A stretch of DNA of 64,000 nt from Ophioderma brevispina. Its lineage: Eukaryota; Echinodermata; Ophiuroidea; Amphilepidida; Ophiodermatidae. The stretch covers positions 49,727 through 113,726 of the forward strand of contig JAMKCH010011864.1 in the NCBI GenBank assembly GCA_023653785.1, read 5' to 3'. Each line of letters begins with the position of its first letter. The first letter of the stretch is position 1. Shown one piece after another: positions 43,801 to 55,999 of this stretch. The notes below the pieces were generated by a model. The model did not search any database. It had not been told where the DNA came from and was given only the letters and a program-made list of their open reading frames with translations. The position numbers were made by a program, and so were the translations under genes.

Positions 43801-44261
43801 TACAATCATGTTATTGTCCTTGGACACTTAAGCGCTCTGCTCCATGGGGCTTCCCTGCTATGGGCCTATACTGTTTATTGTCATAATTGACAATGTTTAT
43901 TTCTTGCTAACTAATATATTTTCCAATTGGATTGGGCTTTAGTGTTAAATACAATACATACACTCAGCTGAATGCCCAAAGACCGAATACCTCCGGTAGA
44001 TTACTCGCTGGACTATCTCTTGCTGAAACACTGCTACGCATGCGAATATAGCAAGGGTATCTGGTGGTTTCATTTAAAAGAAAATCGCTGGACCTTTGAT
44101 CCTTTCAACGTTCAAATTATAAACGATATGTATTCAAAATGGTACTGAATAATTAGGAAAAATGCATTTAAGTCTGCCCGACGTATATGCAAGATAAACG
44201 GCTCAAAACAGACCATTCGCGAATATAATAGTCGTCTGAAGTCGTCTCCTGCGGCTATGAT

Positions 44262-44545
44262 TTCAGATTTGAAAAGCCTGGTTGCAAAAATAATTTATGT
44301 GTACTTATCTTTCCATCATGAAATACCATGGACAAGTCTGCAGTTGTGCTAAATACCAGTTTTCTGTCTTGTGTCAGGGCAGGGGGGTACGATTTGGGCA
44401 TTGGGCATTTCCATGCCTAAGAAAAAGGCAAGATGCTCAATTACCCATCCTTAATGATAAAATAAAATCCACAAATATCAAATTAAAAAAGTGGAAAAAA
44501 TATCACTTTTATTTGTGGGTAAAGTTTTTATTGTGTCACCCTGTA
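44262..44545 (-). mobile_element. Mariner-like non-autonomous element, second copy
   Basis: Positions 44262-44421 and 44428-44452 are the reverse complement of 19102-19286 and 18995-19025, with the piece between missing. They are followed by a terminal block (44455-44545) identical in orientation to 19322-19412 and ending TTGTGTCACCCTGTA. The pattern is explained by ~90-bp terminal inverted repeats on a parent element. No transposase. Confidence 0.65.
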
Positions 44546-44762
44546 TTGGTCGTAAAATGGAAAATGTCAATTAAGGAAATGCCTTGCTGTGAACTATAAT
44601 TAAGAGTCAAATGTAAAACATGCTCATATCACTAAGTTAGCATCATGTTGATCATAATATGCAATAAAAAGGAAATAGTGACCTCTTGCTGCGGTCAAGT
44701 GTTAAAGGTCAAAGAAGCCCGAGTCAGTGCTTGGAAAAGCAATGGATAAAGTATGACACGCA

Positions 44763-44850
44763 GGAACGGAGTGCCCTCTCTCTTTCGAAGCGATTGGGCC
44801 AGACTCCACCATATAATGACATGCTAACGAATAATGCTGCTGATACTTCT
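44763..44850 (-). repeat. SINE 3'-half fragment
   Basis: The minus strand reads GGTGGAGTCTGGCCCAATCG and GAGAGAGGGCACTCCG, matching the 3' half of the SINE at 40925. Its head is missing. Confidence 0.8.
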
Positions 44851-45098
44851 CTAATCCATGACCTGAGAAAAAATTCAAACTAAGCTTCTTCTTTGCACGT
44901 TTTTTTTTTGGGGGGGGCACCGAAAAATGCAAGACAGTCACTATATCCAATCGGAGAAAATATACAAGACAACCAACTAAGCCTCCAATTCTTTGATACT
45001 ACACATACCGAGTACAGGTGCGGCAGAGAATGTATATCTACTCAAACTCAATCTGAGCACATGGCTAAGTCAGCAGCCTAGATAATTGTCCTCCTCCT

Positions 45099-45560
45099 GG
45101 GCATATGTGGTGCAGTGGATCAGCGCTCGCCTCATAGCTTAATGTTGTGGAGTTTCGAGCCCCGCTGTCGTCAATGTGTTGTGCACTTGGGCAAGGCACT
45201 TTACCTCGCTTGCCTCTCCCCACCCAGGAGTATAAATGGGTACCGGTGTCATGATCTACCGTGTCCGTGTGACTGAGTGTCCTACCGCCCATTTGTCTAA
45301 TGTGTTCTCCATTGAGTGCTGTATGCATCATTTGTTTCAGCACTGTACCCAAATGGCCTCGTCTACAAGGTTACGGTTTATTCCGTACATGTTGCTATGG
45401 TAGCTAGGACACTCTCTCAAGGGGGACACTCTTTTCATTACACCGGCATATGCTGGGAATGCAAAACAGGCTCGCTGTGCGGGAGGAGTGGCGAACCCCC
45501 CACAGCAACATTATATGAGGGAGTCTGGCCCAAACGCCAATGACAGAGAGATGGGCACTC
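45099..45560 (+). mobile_element. tRNA-derived SINE, copy 3 (long form)
   Basis: A box TGGTGCAGTGG (45108-45118) and B box GTTTCGAGCCC (45152-45162). The head and early body closely follow the 12241 copy (CAATGTGTTGTGCACTTGGG, AAGGCACTTTACCTCGCTTG). The 3' half ends with ACATTATATGAGGGAGTCTG and GATGGGCACTCG as in the 40925 copy. It is longer than the others because of about 200 bp in the middle (45250-45440), so it may be a composite or an older, fuller form. Open frames across it on both strands are not genes. Confidence 0.85.
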
Positions 45561-47871
45561 GCATTGCGGGCGCATACCATTTGCATTACATTTATAACGA
45601 TGATGTATAAAACTGCAGTTAGATGCAAGATGGATAAGGTTGTTTTGCTTGGATTGGAGCACCCCTCGCTGTCCTAACTGGATGCAGTACAAATACGTAC
45701 CAACCGTATCATTGCCCTTCCTGAAAAAAAAAAACTTATCGCGCATCAAATCCAGCCTCCCTGAATTCTCAAAGCGGTTTCAGTTCTCACACTGTTCCAC
45801 AGTATGGAGAGGCCCAGAACTCTTGAGTCAGCTCTTCCCGAGCATAGCAGGATCCCCGACTCGGCACTCCGTCAGATCCATGAGACTTAGCTGTTGAAGT
45901 CCCTCGTTCCAATATAAAGCCACCAGAGATCTATAATCTGCTCGCATCTGGACTATGCTCTTTAGGAACATATTTCACCACTGGAGAAGCGGACCTGTTT
46001 ACACAACCAATTTCTGCATGGGAGTACCTTGAAGGAGCTGTTAAGTAGCCACGGAGTACCCACCCCCATAGGTACCACATCGCCGGCGGCAAAGGTGGGG
46101 TAATCATCCACCTAGGTACACGCAGTAGCTTAACCACTATAGTCACCCCATGCAGGAGTACCTGCGTGATTATTGTTAGTAATTTTATCCATTATTTAAC
46201 ATTTGGTCACATATGTTATATGTTTTTACACCAAATATGTTCCATATTATAGAGTGTTTTTTTGGTGATGCTCAACTCAAATATAGATGTTAGTAAAGTT
46301 TGAAAATGATCAGAACGTCATAAACAACCATGGAAGTTTGGCGCCCTCTATTTATAGGTAAAAAGCAACTTCCGGTTGTAACACTCGGCGACCATTAAAC
46401 TGTGCGGGAAGCCCTGCATCCATGTGTAGAGGTCAGTGATTTGGCATGGTTCAGAGCTCAGAGAAAATCTTTTGGGACTATTACATAATACGAACTATTG
46501 TGTAAAGTTTTGTTCATGGAATAACAATACAAGTGAGGTCTGGTATACAGTACCTGGTTACTTTGTTCTGATAGAGTAAGCACAAAGCTATTTATACTTT
46601 GGAATATTTGTTCATGCTCTTCTTTTCTATTTTAGAACCTATTCTAGGAGGACAAAGAGGAAAAAGATGACTTCGGATTAAGGAACAGGGGACACCCCCT
46701 GGGAAGTAACAGAATTCTTCTGAAATAATTTTTCTAAAATTATAGCCAATCGTTCTTAAATGTCATCAGAAATGTTGCCTGAATATGGTGACAACGGCAT
46801 GCACATCATGAGTCATTGACTCCAGCAAATAGGGGCAGTTGATAAGTAAATCTGTCGGGATGCATAAGACCAAAAACTTCAGATTCTTTGTTTATCTGGA
46901 ACTGCCAGAGCCATTGTTATTATCCATGCAGCTGAAAGGAGGTCAGGTGTTATACCACACCCCGATTTAGCTTAAGCTCTTTTCATGATGTGGAACTAAG
47001 AAATGAAACTGTCCTCTTTCAGGAATTATAAAGTTAGAGGTTGCCACTGTGTGGTCATTAACTTTACCCTACATTTAATCAGTTTATTGAAAGGGAGGAG
47101 GAAAACGAAGGTGAACAAAACCATGGAGTAAAGTGTTTGGCAACACTGCGACCAAATCTTTGTGCGCATAATTACCAAACCTGTAATTGCCGAGGTAAAA
47201 ATACTCATTTCTATCACATTTACGTAGTATTAGCAAAATTCGAAAATCATTTACTATATGGAATGCAGGTAAACCGGTACTGAACAAACTTTTAAATGGA
47301 CATAAAAAGGATGTCCTAATAAACATGGATAGTAACTTAGGGTCTGGTCTGCCACCAAGGTGAAATGTTAATGTCACAGCTTGCCAAGAAACAATTCTTC
47401 ATGTTTTGCTCATCTTCATTTCCTTTTTGAATTAAAGTATGAATATGCGGTCAAAGTTATTGGACCCACAGCAAAGCTCGAGTTTTTTTATTTGTGAGCG
47501 AGGGCTATCACTCAATCTAAAATCGGGTGGTTTATGGACAATTACAGTGGTTCTGCAGTTCCAGAGAAGGAGTCCATTGTCCGATGCATAACGGACGGAT
47601 TTACTTATCATGATTTGCTGGAGTCAATGGAACATGGGTTACATCCGTTAGTCACTGATCTTCAGGGGGAAAAGGAGATGACATTTAATTCATTTTCAAG
47701 AAATGGTGCATCATAGGCCTACTAGACGTGAGAATACGCGTAGAACTGATTTTTAGAGAATTTATTTAGGAAAATATGTACTTTTCAGGGGTGCGTCACC
47801 TTTATAACGTTAATATGCGATCCTTCCCGCCTATATTAGCCCAACCCACGATGGAGAAATTGTTAATAATG
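45561..47871. other. No gene identified
   Basis: The patch 45640-46150 is GC-richer with overlapping open frames on both strands but no recognisable domain. On its minus strand, GGGGTGACTATAGTGGTTAAG (46132-46152) looks like the start of a tRNA-like head, without a convincing B box. The plus open frame 47534-47716 has ordinary amino-acid composition but no recognised motif and no splice context I can defend. Confidence 0.4.
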
Positions 47872-47974
47872 AACCCCCCCCCCAAGAACGGGAAAGCCAC
47901 TTACACAGGGTAGATAGATATTATCCATACAATCAGATAATAAGTCTCTTTCCCGTTCTTGGGGGAATGGGGTT
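47872..47974. repeat. 103-bp foldback sequence
   Basis: CCCCCAAGAACGGGAAAG at the left pairs exactly with CTTTCCCGTTCTTGGGGG at the right, with outer AACCCC/GGGGTT extension and a ~50-bp loop. A strong hairpin in otherwise plain AT-rich DNA; probably a MITE remnant. Confidence 0.85.
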
Positions 47975-50404
47975 GTATAAAAAAATTCGCCATTTAAGCC
48001 TACACTAACATTCCTCTAAATGTGCAATTTTTCTTCAAATAGAACATTTCGGTTTTCAAAGTTCGGATTAGAAAACTTCACATAAAGTTATTGTTAAAAC
48101 TGAGGGCGCTTTCTCTCTGCTTATCCTGCTGGTCCTTTGAACCAGGGAATGGTAGAAATGGTAGTAAGATTAGAAACAACAATACCAAGAACTTAAGAAT
48201 AATTTTAAGTTAAAAAGTTAATTAATAAATGGATAGCCCTTTTGAGGAGAGGAGAAAACCGAAGGAATATGGGAGCCAGGAGGCAGTCAAGGAGACAGCA
48301 AATGAATCCCCAGACCTTTGCACTGCACTCTTGGAAAAATTAGTTGCCACACTTGATCCAATTGCATACAGTGCTCATCCTGGGCAGAGTTTAAGAGGGG
48401 GTTGGTACATATTGTTGTGACCACATTTGAGACATCACTTGAGACCCTACTTTTAAAATTCATCAATAATCCTAAATAATGTTTGAATGAGTTGTGAAAA
48501 TACCAGGTTTAATAAATAGGAAATATAGACTTAAAAACATTACAAGATCATCCTCGTCCTTTGAGCTGTGATGAAAAACCTCTAATTGTAGAAAATAGTG
48601 TATAGCTTACATTCATCACTTAAAATCTTATAATTAATTGGAAGCATGATAATCAGGGATAATGAAAATAATAAGGATCATTTTAAACTGCCATAACCAT
48701 GCCTTACAGTACACCGTGTAGACAAGGAGCATTAATTACAGTTATTGCGCCCTTCCAACGGCCACCTCTAATTAGAAAGCTGCTTACCCTTACAATAACA
48801 GATGTTTTACCACTTGCATGAGACAAGTGCTTCAAATAAAATGCATACAATAAGTCGTCATCTGTAAAGATAAATCATGTATTAAAGCGAGGTGTGAGTT
48901 TAGTGCTTTTTTTTTTAAGTTGTCACAACTAGTTTTGATCGAATTCCGAATTAATTAGGCCCTCCTAATATTATGGACGACGAACGAAAGATTCACAACT
49001 CATCACGAAACGAAAATTTCAAGGATGTTATTGCACATGAACTTTACCTCATAGTTTACGATTTAGCTATAAAGTATCTAAGCGCGTACTAATCACACAA
49101 AACACAAAATAGGCCGTTTCATTGAAATACAATATAAACTATATATAAACCTAATGATTTAATGGACCAATTGCCCCCAACTAAACTCATATGGGGATAC
49201 ACCTGGAACCACCAACCACTAACCGTTGTATGTCCACGTGGGATCAGTGTTAGTGATATCACAGTCGGTTCCCACCTAGCCAGAGTCTCTAGCCCCTCCT
49301 TACTGATAAAAAAAAACCTCTCAGGCCTGAGCAAATGGAATGTCGAGACGAATAAGAACTAAAAAAAGTAAGGGGAAAAACTATGAGAGGTCAAAATAAT
49401 TAGCTCATTCCTCTGATAAAAAAAAGGGTGTCTTAAGTGGAAAACGGTGCAGGAGGAGGAAAAACGGTTGCAATTTCTAACATCCAACGGAAACGAGCTA
49501 AAAAATATTTTACTCAGTGAGGGAAATTACACCGCATTGATTTGATCTTAAGCAACGTGAGGACCCAGACACGCGCAGTCCAAGAATTGCCGAGGATATA
49601 TCAACGGCAGATGACATGCTGGTTTGTCACGGGAAATAATGCCATTCTAATAGGTGTACACCAACAAAATAATTAATAACCAGATTAATAATAATACTTA
49701 TTGTGGTGATGCAATGGACTGTATGATTGTGAAGTTGGGGGAGATTTCCAGGTACGTAAACCGGACTATGTCTACAGGTACATCATATCAAAGAGAATGA
49801 ATGTAGCAACCTTTCACCGAGTGACTCGAAGCCTGTTGCACTGTGAGCGCTGTGTATTCCAATGTGAATTCGCTATTGATCTGTAAAGTTATAGGTTGCA
49901 TTTGTGTCAGAATTGATATTTTCAATTAATCTGACAAATTTACGACACTATAGTTTTACTGGTGCATGTAAAATCGAACTGCTACACGACACCGACGTCA
50001 GGTGCATGTATACATCCTCATGATTTTGAACCACCACGGACTTCGAAGAAAAAGGTTAAAGTAGTAATGAAAATATGTCCCTTGTAGACTTTGGTTATTT
50101 TTTTGTTTAAAGAATACCAGAGTTAAGTAATCTTGCTTTGTGTCCTTTGATGTTTGAAAGAGTCGTTCTTTACAGAAATCAGGTCGAAATCTGGATATTG
50201 GAAGTTTCGAGTATTACTGAACAGCCATTACTGTAGGCTTTCTGATAAATAAACATTTTGCTTTATACCGGCATCCCAAAGTATTAGTAAATAATGTTGC
50301 TCAACAGTTGCGCACACAGTGTGCTCAAACATCAGGTGAGTTCAAAAAATGTTACCTCAAACGATTGAGCAAGAAATCTACTCAAAATTACAGTACAAAA
50401 CATA
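47975..50404. other. No gene identified
   Basis: AT-rich. The plus open frame 48229-48420 starts with a charged, non-repetitive sequence (MDSPFEERRKPKEYGSQEAV) and is the most protein-like unassigned frame in the window. It has no homologue I recognise and no adjacent exon-like frame, so I leave it uncalled. Confidence 0.4.
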
Positions 50405-50676
50405 TTTTGTGGGTTGAGTAAAGGTTTTAAACCATTGTTGAGTTAAAAAAGGTCACAGCTCCAAAGCGTTGAGTTAAAGCGGAGAACAAAAAAAGTTTGT
50501 TTTAAAAGTTTCTCAGCAAATGTTGAGGCAAATATTGACTCTTTACTGAGTAAAATGTTTGCTACAAGGCAGAGTAAACGTGCTACTCAACCTTTGTTGA
50601 GTCAAGTTTACTCAACAAAAGAGCTGTGACTTTTTAACTACCATAAGGAGTAAAAATTACTCAGTTTGAGTAAAAA
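50405..50676. repeat. Foldback repeat built from TTGAGTAA/TTACTCAA words
   Basis: GGTTGAGTAAAGG, TGTTGAGTTAAAAAAGGTCA and CAGCTC at the left mirror GAGCTGTGACTTTTTAACTA and GTTTACTCAACAAAAG at the right. Many further copies of ACTCAAC or GTTGAGT lie between. It abuts the 3' end of the CR1/L2 LINE. Probably a MITE. Confidence 0.65.
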
Positions 50677-50679
50677 AAA

Positions 50680-51058
50680 TTAGAGTGAAGGCTGTTCCAC
50701 ATACGGGGAGCTGCAATGGCAATAGCCCGGTCCTCATACATGGTATTACTTCGTGGACCATCACTAAGAAGACATTTCGACGATGAGCGTAGAGAAATAC
50801 TTGGATTATAATCTGAGATAAGGGTGTCAAAAACAACAAAATATGGAAAAAGGGTATGTTTTTTTGTAACCCTGAAATTCTGATGTACTCGTTTAGGGTA
50901 TGTAATACTCAAATTAAGCAGAGATCAAAATCATTACAATGCATTGCTTACTGGTTTAGGGTAGCAAAAACTAACATAAAGACTTGTATATGGTAGCAAA
51001 AACATACAAAAATACTTGATTAGAATATGTTTTAGTCGGTGGAAATCATTGTTTATGG
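50680..51058 (-). pseudogene. CR1/L2-type LINE, C-terminal tail (3' of the hAT insertion)
   Basis: The minus strand contains SISLRSSSKCLLSDGPRSNT and then, in both of two frames, MYEDRAIAIAAPRMWNSLHS. This is the L-R-S-x-x-x-x-L-L-x-x-P-R-(S/T)-x-T-x-Y-G-D-R-A-F-x-x-A-A-P-x-L-WNSLP tail of CR1/L2 LINEs. It completes the element whose endonuclease and RT lie at 52592-54170; the two parts are separated by a hAT element whose 8-bp target duplication is GTTTATGG. Confidence 0.85.
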
Positions 51059-51106
51059 CAGGCCCGTCGCCATGGGGGGTGTGGGGGTGGAACACCCCCA
51101 GCGATC

Positions 51107-51220
51107 CTCAAGAAGAAGAGAAGAAAGAAAAAGAGAGGAAAAACGAGAGAAAGAGAAGAAGAGAGAGAGAAAGAGAAGAGAAGAGAGAAAAGAAGGGGGA
51201 AGAAAGAAACAAAGAATACG
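51107..51220 (+). repeat. Polypurine (GA-rich) tract inside the hAT element
   Basis: About 110 bases are nearly all G and A on the plus strand (AGAAGAAGAGAAGAAAG and similar). The Lys/Glu/Arg-rich and Phe/Leu/Ser-rich open frames across it are compositional artefacts. Confidence 0.95.
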
Positions 51221-51958
51221 GCATCAGAACGCATAAGATTGCACTCCAGACTTAGCATAAATCCAAAATATCACAAATATTTAAAATGGCTTCCCCTCAA
51301 GCCAACTAGTTTTGTTTCAAGTGCAACCAACGGTAATCATGAATTGTTAATGTGCCAACAGTACTTGTGATCAAAATGATTAAAATGAATTTAAGAATCC
51401 ATGAGCGTGGAAAACCCCCAGCTCATGCATAAACTTAAAGCTCTACTGGCCGTCGGTTGGTTTAAGTGCCCATTTGTTCATTTAATTTAATTACTATACT
51501 TTACCCTTCAAAATATCCTTCTTATTAGCTAAAATCCAAGAGCTTCCTCCGCCCCGGACAACGGCAGGGGCTCTGCTCCTGCACCCCACCCGTTAAATCA
51601 CTATCAGTGTTTTTTTTCCCAACTCAAAATTCCCATTTTGTGTCTTAAGTGCTAGTGTTAGGTCATATCAACACCTCATATTACTCTTCTTTGTGAAAAA
51701 ACGGACACTAAAGCATTTTAAAGCGGTCTTGAAGGTGCCACTTACGACTGTTTTGTTGATACAAGTCGGGATCCCTACTTTTATTAGTTAACAATGCATT
51801 AAAATCGTCATTTCTTGACAAATACGGCGTATTTTGCTTGGCCACTTACAGGGGTCTCTACTACAACCATTTCCAATACAATAGTGCAGGAAATGGACTT
51901 TGATGAAAAATAGGGGCGCGATTTGTTTACATTTTGAAGAAATCGCTGATAGTGGCTT

Positions 51959-52300
51959 TAAAGACATTGGCGCTCGCTATGTGTATAGTTAGCCTTCAGC
52001 AGTACAAGCTTATACTGCGCGTCTCAGTAAGCAAAGTTAGGAACTTGTCTTTTCTTTGAATTGATTAATATTTACCCCTCAAAAAGCGGCCATCTTGATG
52101 GTTATGAATAGCTCAAATAGCTCCTACTTCCTACCCGTTAAAGACATTAACGCTCGCTATGTGTAGTTCCCCTTCGGCAGTGCCCGTCTCAGTGAGCAAA
52201 GTTTTGGAAACCATTCTTTTCTTTGAATTGATTACTATTTACCTCTCAAAAAGTGGCCATCTTGAAGGTTCTAAATAGCTCCAATAAAAAAGCTTCCGGG
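51959..52300 (+). repeat. Two-copy 180-bp tandem duplication inside the hAT element
   Basis: TAAAGACATT(G/A)(G/A)CGCTCG onward, TTCGGCAGT-like, CGTCTCAGT(A/G)AGCAAAGTT, TCTTTTCTTTGAATTGATTA and GGCCATCTTGA(T/A)GGTT occur in order in both units (from 51959 and from 52138). Confidence 0.9.
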
Positions 52301-52591
52301 GCTCCGCCCCCTGCACCCACCAGGGGCCCTAAACCGGGCCCCTGGACCCCACCCGTTCATGGCTTTCCCGTTTGCGTCCTTGTGTCAAGGCACTTGTGGT
52401 GTGCAGTCTGTGTTACAGACTTTGTAATTGTATTACTCTATGGAAGCAGCCCATGCATTCCACGATTTCTTAAAACCGAGTCTTTGACAAAGACTAACGC
52501 TCAATACGCTTCAAAGGACTCTTAACTGCAGCAATAAAATTTCTTCAGTTGACACCCCCCCCCCCCGACAAAATGCCTAGCGACGGCCCTG

Positions 52592-54170
52592 GTTTATGGT
52601 GCATTTCGTAAGTCCGTGTTCGCGCATCATATCCACCTTTGAATACAACTGCCCCCAAGCAAAAGACGCAGAGCGTGCAATGTTCCTAATAAGTGTCCTA
52701 TCCAGTGTAACTCTAAGATCCTTAGCAGAGTCTGCAGTTTCGATTCTGACATCACTGATAACAATAGCTGGCAGATTGGAAGGCATGCAATGCTTAGAAT
52801 GAAAGTACACATGCAATCTCCGTCTTCGAACCATTCAGCATAAGCCTATTGGTGATGGCCAAAGATCTTACATTCAGATATATAGCTTTCCAATTTGTTG
52901 ATAGCTTCAGATGTCTTGGATGACTGCAGTACTAAATTCAGTTGTGTGTCATCTGCATCTTTTCGCTATGTGCATCATCACGTCACTCAGTATCTTGATT
53001 CAACCAAGGACCAATATATAGGATGAATCAAGATATGAATATATGAAAGCCTATCCTTCACAACAACAGCTTGGGAACGATTAGTAAGACATGATTTGAA
53101 CCAACGTAACATAGTGCCCTCGATGACTTTGTACCGACTTTGTAGACGCTCGAAAATCATGGTATGGGTGATTGAAACTACTTCATTGCCCTTGTCTAAT
53201 TCCAAAGGCAGATAATTCACTACAAGAAACATGGCTGTTTCAGTTGAATGGAACTGGCAATATGCTCGTTGCATATTAGAATGAAGGCCATTTTATGCAG
53301 ATATACTTTTAGATGAGATGAGACTGCTTTCTTGAGTAGCTTGGAAATAAACATTAAGTTCGCAATGGGCCGATAATTTTTCAGACATCAGAGCCCTGTT
53401 TTTTGATAAGCGGTTTTTACATGGGCCAACTTATTGATGGTACAATTCCAGAACACGAAGATTCGTTGATACTTTTGTTAAATATAGGGACCAAGAGTCC
53501 TAAACAAATCTTTCAAGACAGGATGTTGTCATGGTAATAAACCCACTTCGATGAGAATGATTGCATAACAAGATCCCACATACAATACTCTGTCACTGGC
53601 TCAAATTCAACAAATCTGCTGGTGCAGCTTTCAGGAGACAACAGACTTTCCTGATGGTTCTGAGCAAGCAAAATAAAGTGCAACAATTACTGCATAATGA
53701 TCAGATGGTAGTCCCTGAATAATTTTAGTGCTACAAATGAGGTGATCAGAACTACGTAAAATCATCAAGTCAAGACCAGCAATGACCAGCAACAGTATGA
53801 CCAGCAACATGTGTGGGACCTTGAATGTATTGGTGAAGATTGGTTGAATTAAGATTTCAATAAAGGAAATTGCATCCTTATCTGTTTCTTCATCCTCATG
53901 GAAATAAAAATCACCTGTAAACACAACACGATGCGGTAAGGCAGTTGATCCCTCCAACAGAGATGAAAAATCCTGGAAAAAACATTTGTGAGGTAAATTT
54001 GTTTTTGTAGATGGATATGGTCTGCAGATAGCAAACAAATTCAAGGAGAAGGACCCGGAACTAACCGAAAGGTCTAGATGCTCGAAAGACTTAAATCGAG
54101 ATGCTTTAATTATGCTGATAAAAGACTCAGTGACAACTAGAATGTCAAGGACCTAACTTATAATTAAATC
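52592..54170 (-). pseudogene. CR1/L2-type LINE: endonuclease and reverse transcriptase ORF
   Basis: Read on the minus strand from 54044, an APE-type endonuclease C-terminal half includes ALPHRVVFTGDFYFHEDEET (the GDFN block with N changed to Y), then TRSSD-like text and GLPSDHYAVI (the SDHxxV/I block with the catalytic His). Then come RT blocks: KPLIKK (about 53420), AYCQFHSTETAMFLVVNYL (53250), ERLQSRYKV and LRWFKSCLTNRSQAVVVKDR (53150-53050), the catalytic motif ADDTQLNLVLQ (about 52950) and ETADSAKDLRVTLD near 52740. Several frameshifts separate the blocks, so it is dead. It continues at 50680-51058 beyond the inserted hAT element. Confidence 0.9.
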
Positions 54171-54864
54171 AATTTAAACAACAATGCAGCAAAAATGCAG
54201 CATAATAAAAAATACAGCCAAAATGAAAAAAGTACATTGAACAAAACGTTCAAACTTATACACTACATGTACACTGATTCCCATGCTCTAAACCATTATG
54301 TTAAATCATGGATAAATCGATCGAATCCAAAAAGTAAGTCTTTGGTTGTGGTTGAGTTATAGTACAGCACCCGAGTCCCTAGACTAAGATTTTGGGCATG
54401 GTGGCAATCGTTCGCTAAGCTTTGATAAGTGCGTAAGTTTATTTTACGCATAATTTACGATGTTGGTTACGAGTAGTTAGCATTCGGGAATAATCCACCT
54501 ACGATGGCCGTTGGCGCATTTCTGTGAGTGATCTTGTGACACTTAACGCTTGTGTAACCTAATTAGTCTTGAATATCTTTCTACTTATTGATTGGGAATC
54601 AATGTGGACAAGGGTTTGAGGCTTGTAAGATTGCAAATGTTATTCTATGCGGCATATGCTTTATTTTTATTGTGTATTTACAGAACTTTAACAAGTACTA
54701 AACACTCGGACAGGGTTTGGTTATGATTGTAGGCCCACTTGGTGTGATTCGTTTTGTTTAAACACTTCAATTTACATTTTTCCTTTTATTCGTATTTCAG
54801 GTTTCATCGTGGTTATTAATGGGTCAATATATGGAAATAATTAGAGTATTTTAAAGATTAGTTG
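54171..54864. other. No gene seen
   Basis: AT-rich flanking sequence between the LINE and the LTR; no recognised features. Confidence 0.5.
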
Positions 54865-55890
54865 TGTTATGACGTCTCGTAGACGTCTAAGGTCAGAAAT
54901 ACCTTTCAAACACAAACAAATGAGCCTTGTGCACAAATGATTTTTAATGATCACAAACAGTTTTAATGATCTTTACTTGATTTGGTTCAAGAATTTGGTA
55001 TGTCCAAAACAAAATACATATATTTACACAATTTAAGATTATTATACTTATAAAGAGTTCTAGTATCATATGTTGAAGGCGTTGCAGTTCAACGATGATA
55101 TGTCCTCACAGCGAAGACTCCAAAATGACAGTATGCAAAGTTCACATAATTTAACTCTTCAGGTAGTATATTCCATGGGAATCTTCTCAGTCCTGAAGAT
55201 ACTTTTGTTCCAGCAAGTTCCACGACGACATAATCCACAGTATATCAGTTCCAAGATAGATAATCACCACGATTTCTATCTGTCCACAATGTGGAATCTT
55301 ATTTTGCTTCCCAGACTTTTGGCTTCCAAAGACGTACAGTAGAATAATTACAGCAACGCTGCTCACATGTAAATCAAATATCCTGGCATTAGGTTTTAGT
55401 TACGGTCTGCCTCTTAATGCAGAGGTAAAACTAGCTATCTTCTAGCTGCTTGTTAGAAGTGGATGCTGGCAGAGAGTCCTTCCGTGATAGTAGTTAACTA
55501 CTCACAGATAGATTCCCCTTTCTAACCACTAATCATTTACATCAGCCTCATGCTAAACATAATCTTACACTAGCGACCAATCGAGATTCATCACCCACGA
55601 ATTAAATCACTTCATATATATAACTTTGTGGGGGATTCCCTGGTTCTGCAATGTTTTATCCAAAACATAAAAAAGCGACTCACGTTACTAAATTTACATC
55701 TTGGGGGAGGGGGGGGATCCCCACTTCCCTTATTGTGCAATCTATCTAAAAGGTGATCATGCAATTAAACAACTCTAGGGAATCCCTTTCGCTCTTTATA
55801 GTAACCAAATTATTTTTCCCGTGAGAAATCTTTTCTCAAATAAAATGAGAATAAATATATTTTCATCAAAATTTTGAGGGTAATATAACA
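54865..55890 (-). mobile_element. 3' LTR (family 1) of the Gmr1-like Ty3/Gypsy element
   Basis: This 1,026-bp block starts TGTTATGACGTC and ends TAATATAACA; the ends TGTTAT/ATAACA are perfect 6-bp inverted repeats. On the minus strand the sequence just before it is AAGGGAGGA, a polypurine tract, so it is the 3' LTR of a minus-strand element. It aligns over its full length with the solo LTR at 29212-30240. The matching 5' LTR would lie beyond 64000, so the pair's divergence and target duplication cannot be checked here. Confidence 0.9.
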
Positions 55891-55911
55891 TCCTCCCTTA
55901 AAAGAAGAAAA
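55891..55911 (-). promoter_or_regulatory. Polypurine tract for plus-strand DNA priming
   Basis: On the minus strand the bases adjoining the LTR read TTAAGGGAGGA immediately before TGTTAT. In LTR retrotransposons this purine run resists RNase H and primes second-strand synthesis. Its position fixes the LTR edge and the element's orientation. Confidence 0.8.
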
Positions 55912-55999
55912 TTTGAATGAATATGAAATTTTTCCAAAATCTGGTTTTTTATACCTTACCATTTTGTGGTTAATTTACATACAGTTTACACAGCAATGT

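Larger units (their letters stand above)
51059..52591. mobile_element. 1,533-bp non-autonomous hAT-type element
   Basis: Termini CAGGCCCGTCGCCATGGGGG and, reverse-complemented from the right end, CAGGGCCGTCGCTAGGCATT are imperfect inverted repeats of hAT type. A perfect 8-bp duplication, GTTTATGG, flanks it (51051-51058 and 52592-52599). It has no hAT transposase or BED finger. Inside are a purine tract (51107-51220), a 180-bp tandem duplication (51959-52300) and a GC-rich block (TCCGGGGCTCCGCCCC, 52303) ending in poly-C. It lies within a CR1/L2 LINE ORF and is therefore younger than that LINE. Confidence 0.9.

Noticed and set aside
44262..44545. Local inversion relative to 19 kb
   Set aside because: The mixed orientation is explained more simply by two truncated copies of one element with long terminal inverted repeats.
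45640..45897. Plus-strand open frame resembling a LINE tail
   Set aside because: The apparent resemblance is too weak and lacks the WNSLP-type block; left as unassigned.
46080..46152. Possible tRNA or SINE head on the minus strand (GTGACTATAGTGGTTAAG)
   Set aside because: The A-box resemblance is not followed by an acceptable B box or by SINE body sequence.
51016..51258. Charged open frames on both strands (Lys/Glu/Arg-rich and Phe/Leu/Ser-rich)
   Set aside because: They lie on the polypurine tract inside the hAT element and span the insertion junction.
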